In this document: piece by piece, positions 7,501 through 7,934 of the stretch | How positions within the stretch are numbered: the first letter of the stretch is position 1 | Layout: every line of letters begins with the position of its first letter | Assembly (NCBI GenBank): GCA_964555935.1 | Contig: CAZKUN010000347.1 | Location: forward strand, 1 to 7,934 | DNA: 7,934 nucleotides | Source: CAZKUN01 sp964555935 | GTDB taxonomy: Bacteria; Armatimonadota; Zipacnadia; Zipacnadales; VGFC01 | Reading direction: 5' to 3' | Translations under genes and position numbers: made by a program | The notes under the pieces: model-generated | Database searches by the model: none | The model's input: only the letters and a program-made list of their open reading frames with translations | What the model was told of the DNA's origin: nothing

Positions 7501-7622
7501 TGAGGCTGACCTTGCCCGCGGCGTGGCTGACGCCGGGCGAGCCCGCGACGCTTCGGGTGACAGGCTCAGACTCGAACACGCGGCGCTGGTTCGGTTTGTA
7601 TGAGTTCCCGCCGCCGGAGTGA
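4482..7622 (+). CDS. Secreted multidomain glycoside hydrolase, GH2-type
   Basis: This is a retaining exo-glycosidase of the beta-galactosidase/beta-glucuronidase/beta-mannosidase type; the substrate cannot be told. With ATG 4482 as residue 1, MWRLFAVCLVGSTASA is a short signal peptide with cleavage near ASA-QG, so the enzyme acts in the periplasm or outside. Domains: a sugar-binding jelly roll at about 40-212 (VSLDGEWEI, PAWYRKSVRVP, FANGEFLG, FGGLYRSVELE), an Ig-like domain at about 215-315, and a TIM barrel at about 316-610. In the barrel, YVRHHTHCENPEFFEAADELGIMVQPELP leads to the acid/base E434 in CTGNEGHIG and the likely nucleophile E498 in AVLHEYQN. After the barrel come an Ig-like segment (about 620-700), an alpha/beta amidotransferase-like region (about 700-860: GGTVVVTDLSG, GHPLFERFPADTYMTEVF) and a C-terminal beta-rich domain to 1046. 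At 1046 residues it is longer than the core family. The frame opens further upstream at GTG 4470, but the paralogue at 7790 and the signal peptide favour ATG 4482. Confidence 0.88.
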   Translation: MWRLFAVCLVGSTASAQGVDQLHGAREARPAVVNPVARWAGQEWVSLDGEWEIAMDPGLAGIADGWADPANALPEATTATVPGCWAADGLGGEGPSLLTTPEQLPTRLRGSYVGPAWYRKSVRVPAGWRGKRVWLKIGGVNSQGWFFANGEFLGHIHSYCGACKFEITDLVEPGKPLMIAALVRNDVPSRKGLSNWLHRFGGLYRSVELEATPAVYIDDVYAVPEFDRRSVSLRVSVDGTTDGAVLRANIRTTDGERAGEALVDAEAEHELTVRLRPFRPWSPTTPSLYIADVTLEQDGRVIHGWSERFGVRKWEVRGTDLTLNNERFLVRGFGDDYIYPVTLSSSASHEAHRKHLSVAREFGFNYVRHHTHCENPEFFEAADELGIMVQPELPYYGPHASGGPDVSMPEADLRELYEHYRRYTSFSTYCTGNEGHIGSPLDAELYQLAKALDPTRLMLHQDGGHSSPENSDYAVPFGDLRLHHRGQVDTSRPAVLHEYQNLATPIDPYLAKRYSGAVVAPRPMESYLADLEQSGLSREWGDACLQAGKELQKQWQKWGIEAARRDAPLDGYIYWTLVDVGKPSAQGLFDPFWQPKASTPEFFIRHNGETAVLAELGDDPPILGEGGTLNVTWIVSHFGAEPIDARLRWKLVANGKPLAKGESGPLHVAPGSVVDAGSDAIVMPRLKSAVKAQLTAQLAGTGIRNSWDVWLFPEVAESENGALFVRKMTVEALDRLAEGGTVVVTDLSGSGPGYTPGWWGMGAQAGTAIDAGHPLFERFPADTYMTEVFHRLLGQSERLADTSYRGATPLMVTQGAAGYLAHLLEARAGNGKLLACGLDLTGGTVESRYLREEICRYVDSPDFRPAGQIDLAATRAELAAREAFRAEANGWSETLQAPERDLYNSPFGQFGIVLCRATDGMQETAWRTAPVPADVDQDGEFTFMWLGLTGWRDQPEGTFTLWLGDRELVELGWTGEDREWSSEDGLVRLAFEVQEIIVSGQDSVGPMRLTLPAAWLTPGEPATLRVTGSDSNTRRWFGLYEFPPPE

Positions 7623-7765
7623 TGCGACCGGACAAGGCGACTTGGCCGCGTCTGGCGAAGCTCGCGGCGTGTGGGCTTGGTGAAGTGGGTGACGAGGCGA
7701 GACTCCTGGGTCTGAGTCCATCCGTGCAGGTCAATGCGCGGCGCGATGGTGGCGTCGGTCAGTAG
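7622..7765 (+). CDS. Possible 47-residue ORF overlapping the GH2 stop codon
   Basis: ATG at 7622 overlaps the GH2 stop in the arrangement TGATG, a layout that allows coupled translation. The frame stays open for 47 codons to TAG 7763-7765. It has no recognisable domain, signal or membrane segment. Its last codons (ARRDGGVGQ) fall inside the duplicated leader, and the other leader copy also ends an open frame there with ARRDGDGGQ. The two differ at amino-acid-changing sites, so there is no sign of protein-level conservation. It may be a chance ORF in GC-rich DNA. Confidence 0.25.
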   Translation: MRPDKATWPRLAKLAACGLGEVGDEARLLGLSPSVQVNARRDGGVGQ

Positions 7766-7895
7766 CCCATAGTAGGGATGATGCCGGTAATGTGGCGATT
7801 GCTTGCTGTGTGTCTGGTCGGATCGACTGCTTCGGCTCAGGGCATGGATCAACTTGATGGAGCGCGCGAGGCCAGGCCTGCGGTTGTGAACCCGG
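7732..7895 (+). repeat. Direct repeat copy 2: leader plus signal-peptide cassette
   Basis: This is the second copy of the 164-bp cassette at 4424-4587, in the same orientation, offset by 3308 bp. It carries the start region of the gene that leaves the window. The leader motif AGTAGCCCATAGTAGGG is identical in both copies. Confidence 0.92.
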
Positions 7896-7934
7896 CGCTG
7901 CGTTCCACGCTGCAGTGGACGATGAGTTTGGACG
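7790..7934 (+). CDS. Secreted protein, 5' end only; probable second GH2-type glycoside hydrolase
   Basis: The gene is cut by the window end after 48 codons. MWRLLAVCLVGSTASAQG is a signal peptide almost identical to that of the preceding enzyme. The next residues up to VVNP differ from it at only two places. After Asn-Pro the sequence diverges (ALRSTLQWTMSLD), but it keeps the same length and ends in the SLD(G) that opens the sugar-binding jelly roll in GH2 proteins. It is therefore probably a paralogue with a different substrate range, arranged in tandem with the first. In-frame ATG codons at 7778 and 7781 are alternative starts; 7790 gives the best signal peptide and matches its neighbour. 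Confidence 0.7.
   Translation, partial: MWRLLAVCLVGSTASAQGMDQLDGAREARPAVVNPALRSTLQWTMSLD

Noticed and set aside
7187..7852. Minus-strand frames at 4239-4952 and 7187-7852 that share a near-identical segment
   Set aside because: The similarity is only the antisense of the duplicated leader and signal-peptide cassette, not a gene family.

Overview
The window is GC-rich and dense with carbohydrate-active genes, plus one insertion sequence. It looks like a piece of a polysaccharide-degrading bacterial genome. The combination of a GH127-type protein with a DUF6805-like tail, a large secreted GH2-type enzyme and an IS481/IS3-like integrase-type transposase is typical of Planctomycetota, Verrucomicrobiota, Armatimonadota or related uncultured lineages. 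I cannot place it more precisely from sequence alone.

Layout on the plus strand, left to right. (1) Positions 1-1371 hold the 3' part of a GH127 (DUF1680, beta-L-arabinofuranosidase-like) gene. Near position 54 the reading frame changes and the expected zinc-ligand motif is missing, as if about 20 nt had been lost, so the gene may be broken. (2) Three bases later, 1375-2766 encodes a polytopic membrane protein of the ArnT/PMT (GT39/GT83-like) glycosyltransferase type. (3) A perfect 20-bp hairpin (2775-2822) follows, then about 100 bp with no gene. (4) An IS element occupies about 2923-4270, bounded by imperfect 29-bp inverted repeats. It carries one minus-strand DDE transposase in which the first catalytic Asp appears to be Glu. 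(5) The remnant of an unidentified gene tail, split by an in-frame TGA, lies between the IS and the next gene (4272-4457). (6) 4482-7622 encodes a secreted GH2-type glycoside hydrolase of about 1046 residues with both catalytic glutamates visible. (7) A 47-codon ORF of uncertain reality overlaps its stop codon (7622-7765). (8) A second signal-peptide gene starts at 7790 and runs off the window; its first residues after the signal look like the start of another GH2 sugar-binding domain.

The strongest structural signal is a 164-bp direct repeat (4424-4587 and 7732-7895, about 93% identical by hand alignment). It carries the 5' leader, start codon, signal peptide and first mature residues of both GH2-type genes. 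Identity falls abruptly where the folded domain should begin.

Functionally, the glycosidases would take apart plant or algal glycans (arabinose-containing side chains for GH127; substrate unknown for GH2). The membrane glycosyltransferase would instead transfer sugar from a lipid carrier. I see no RNA genes, CRISPR array or defence system, and no clear candidate for a wholly new system. The notable points are gene decay, an IS with a substituted catalytic residue, and the duplicated leader cassette.
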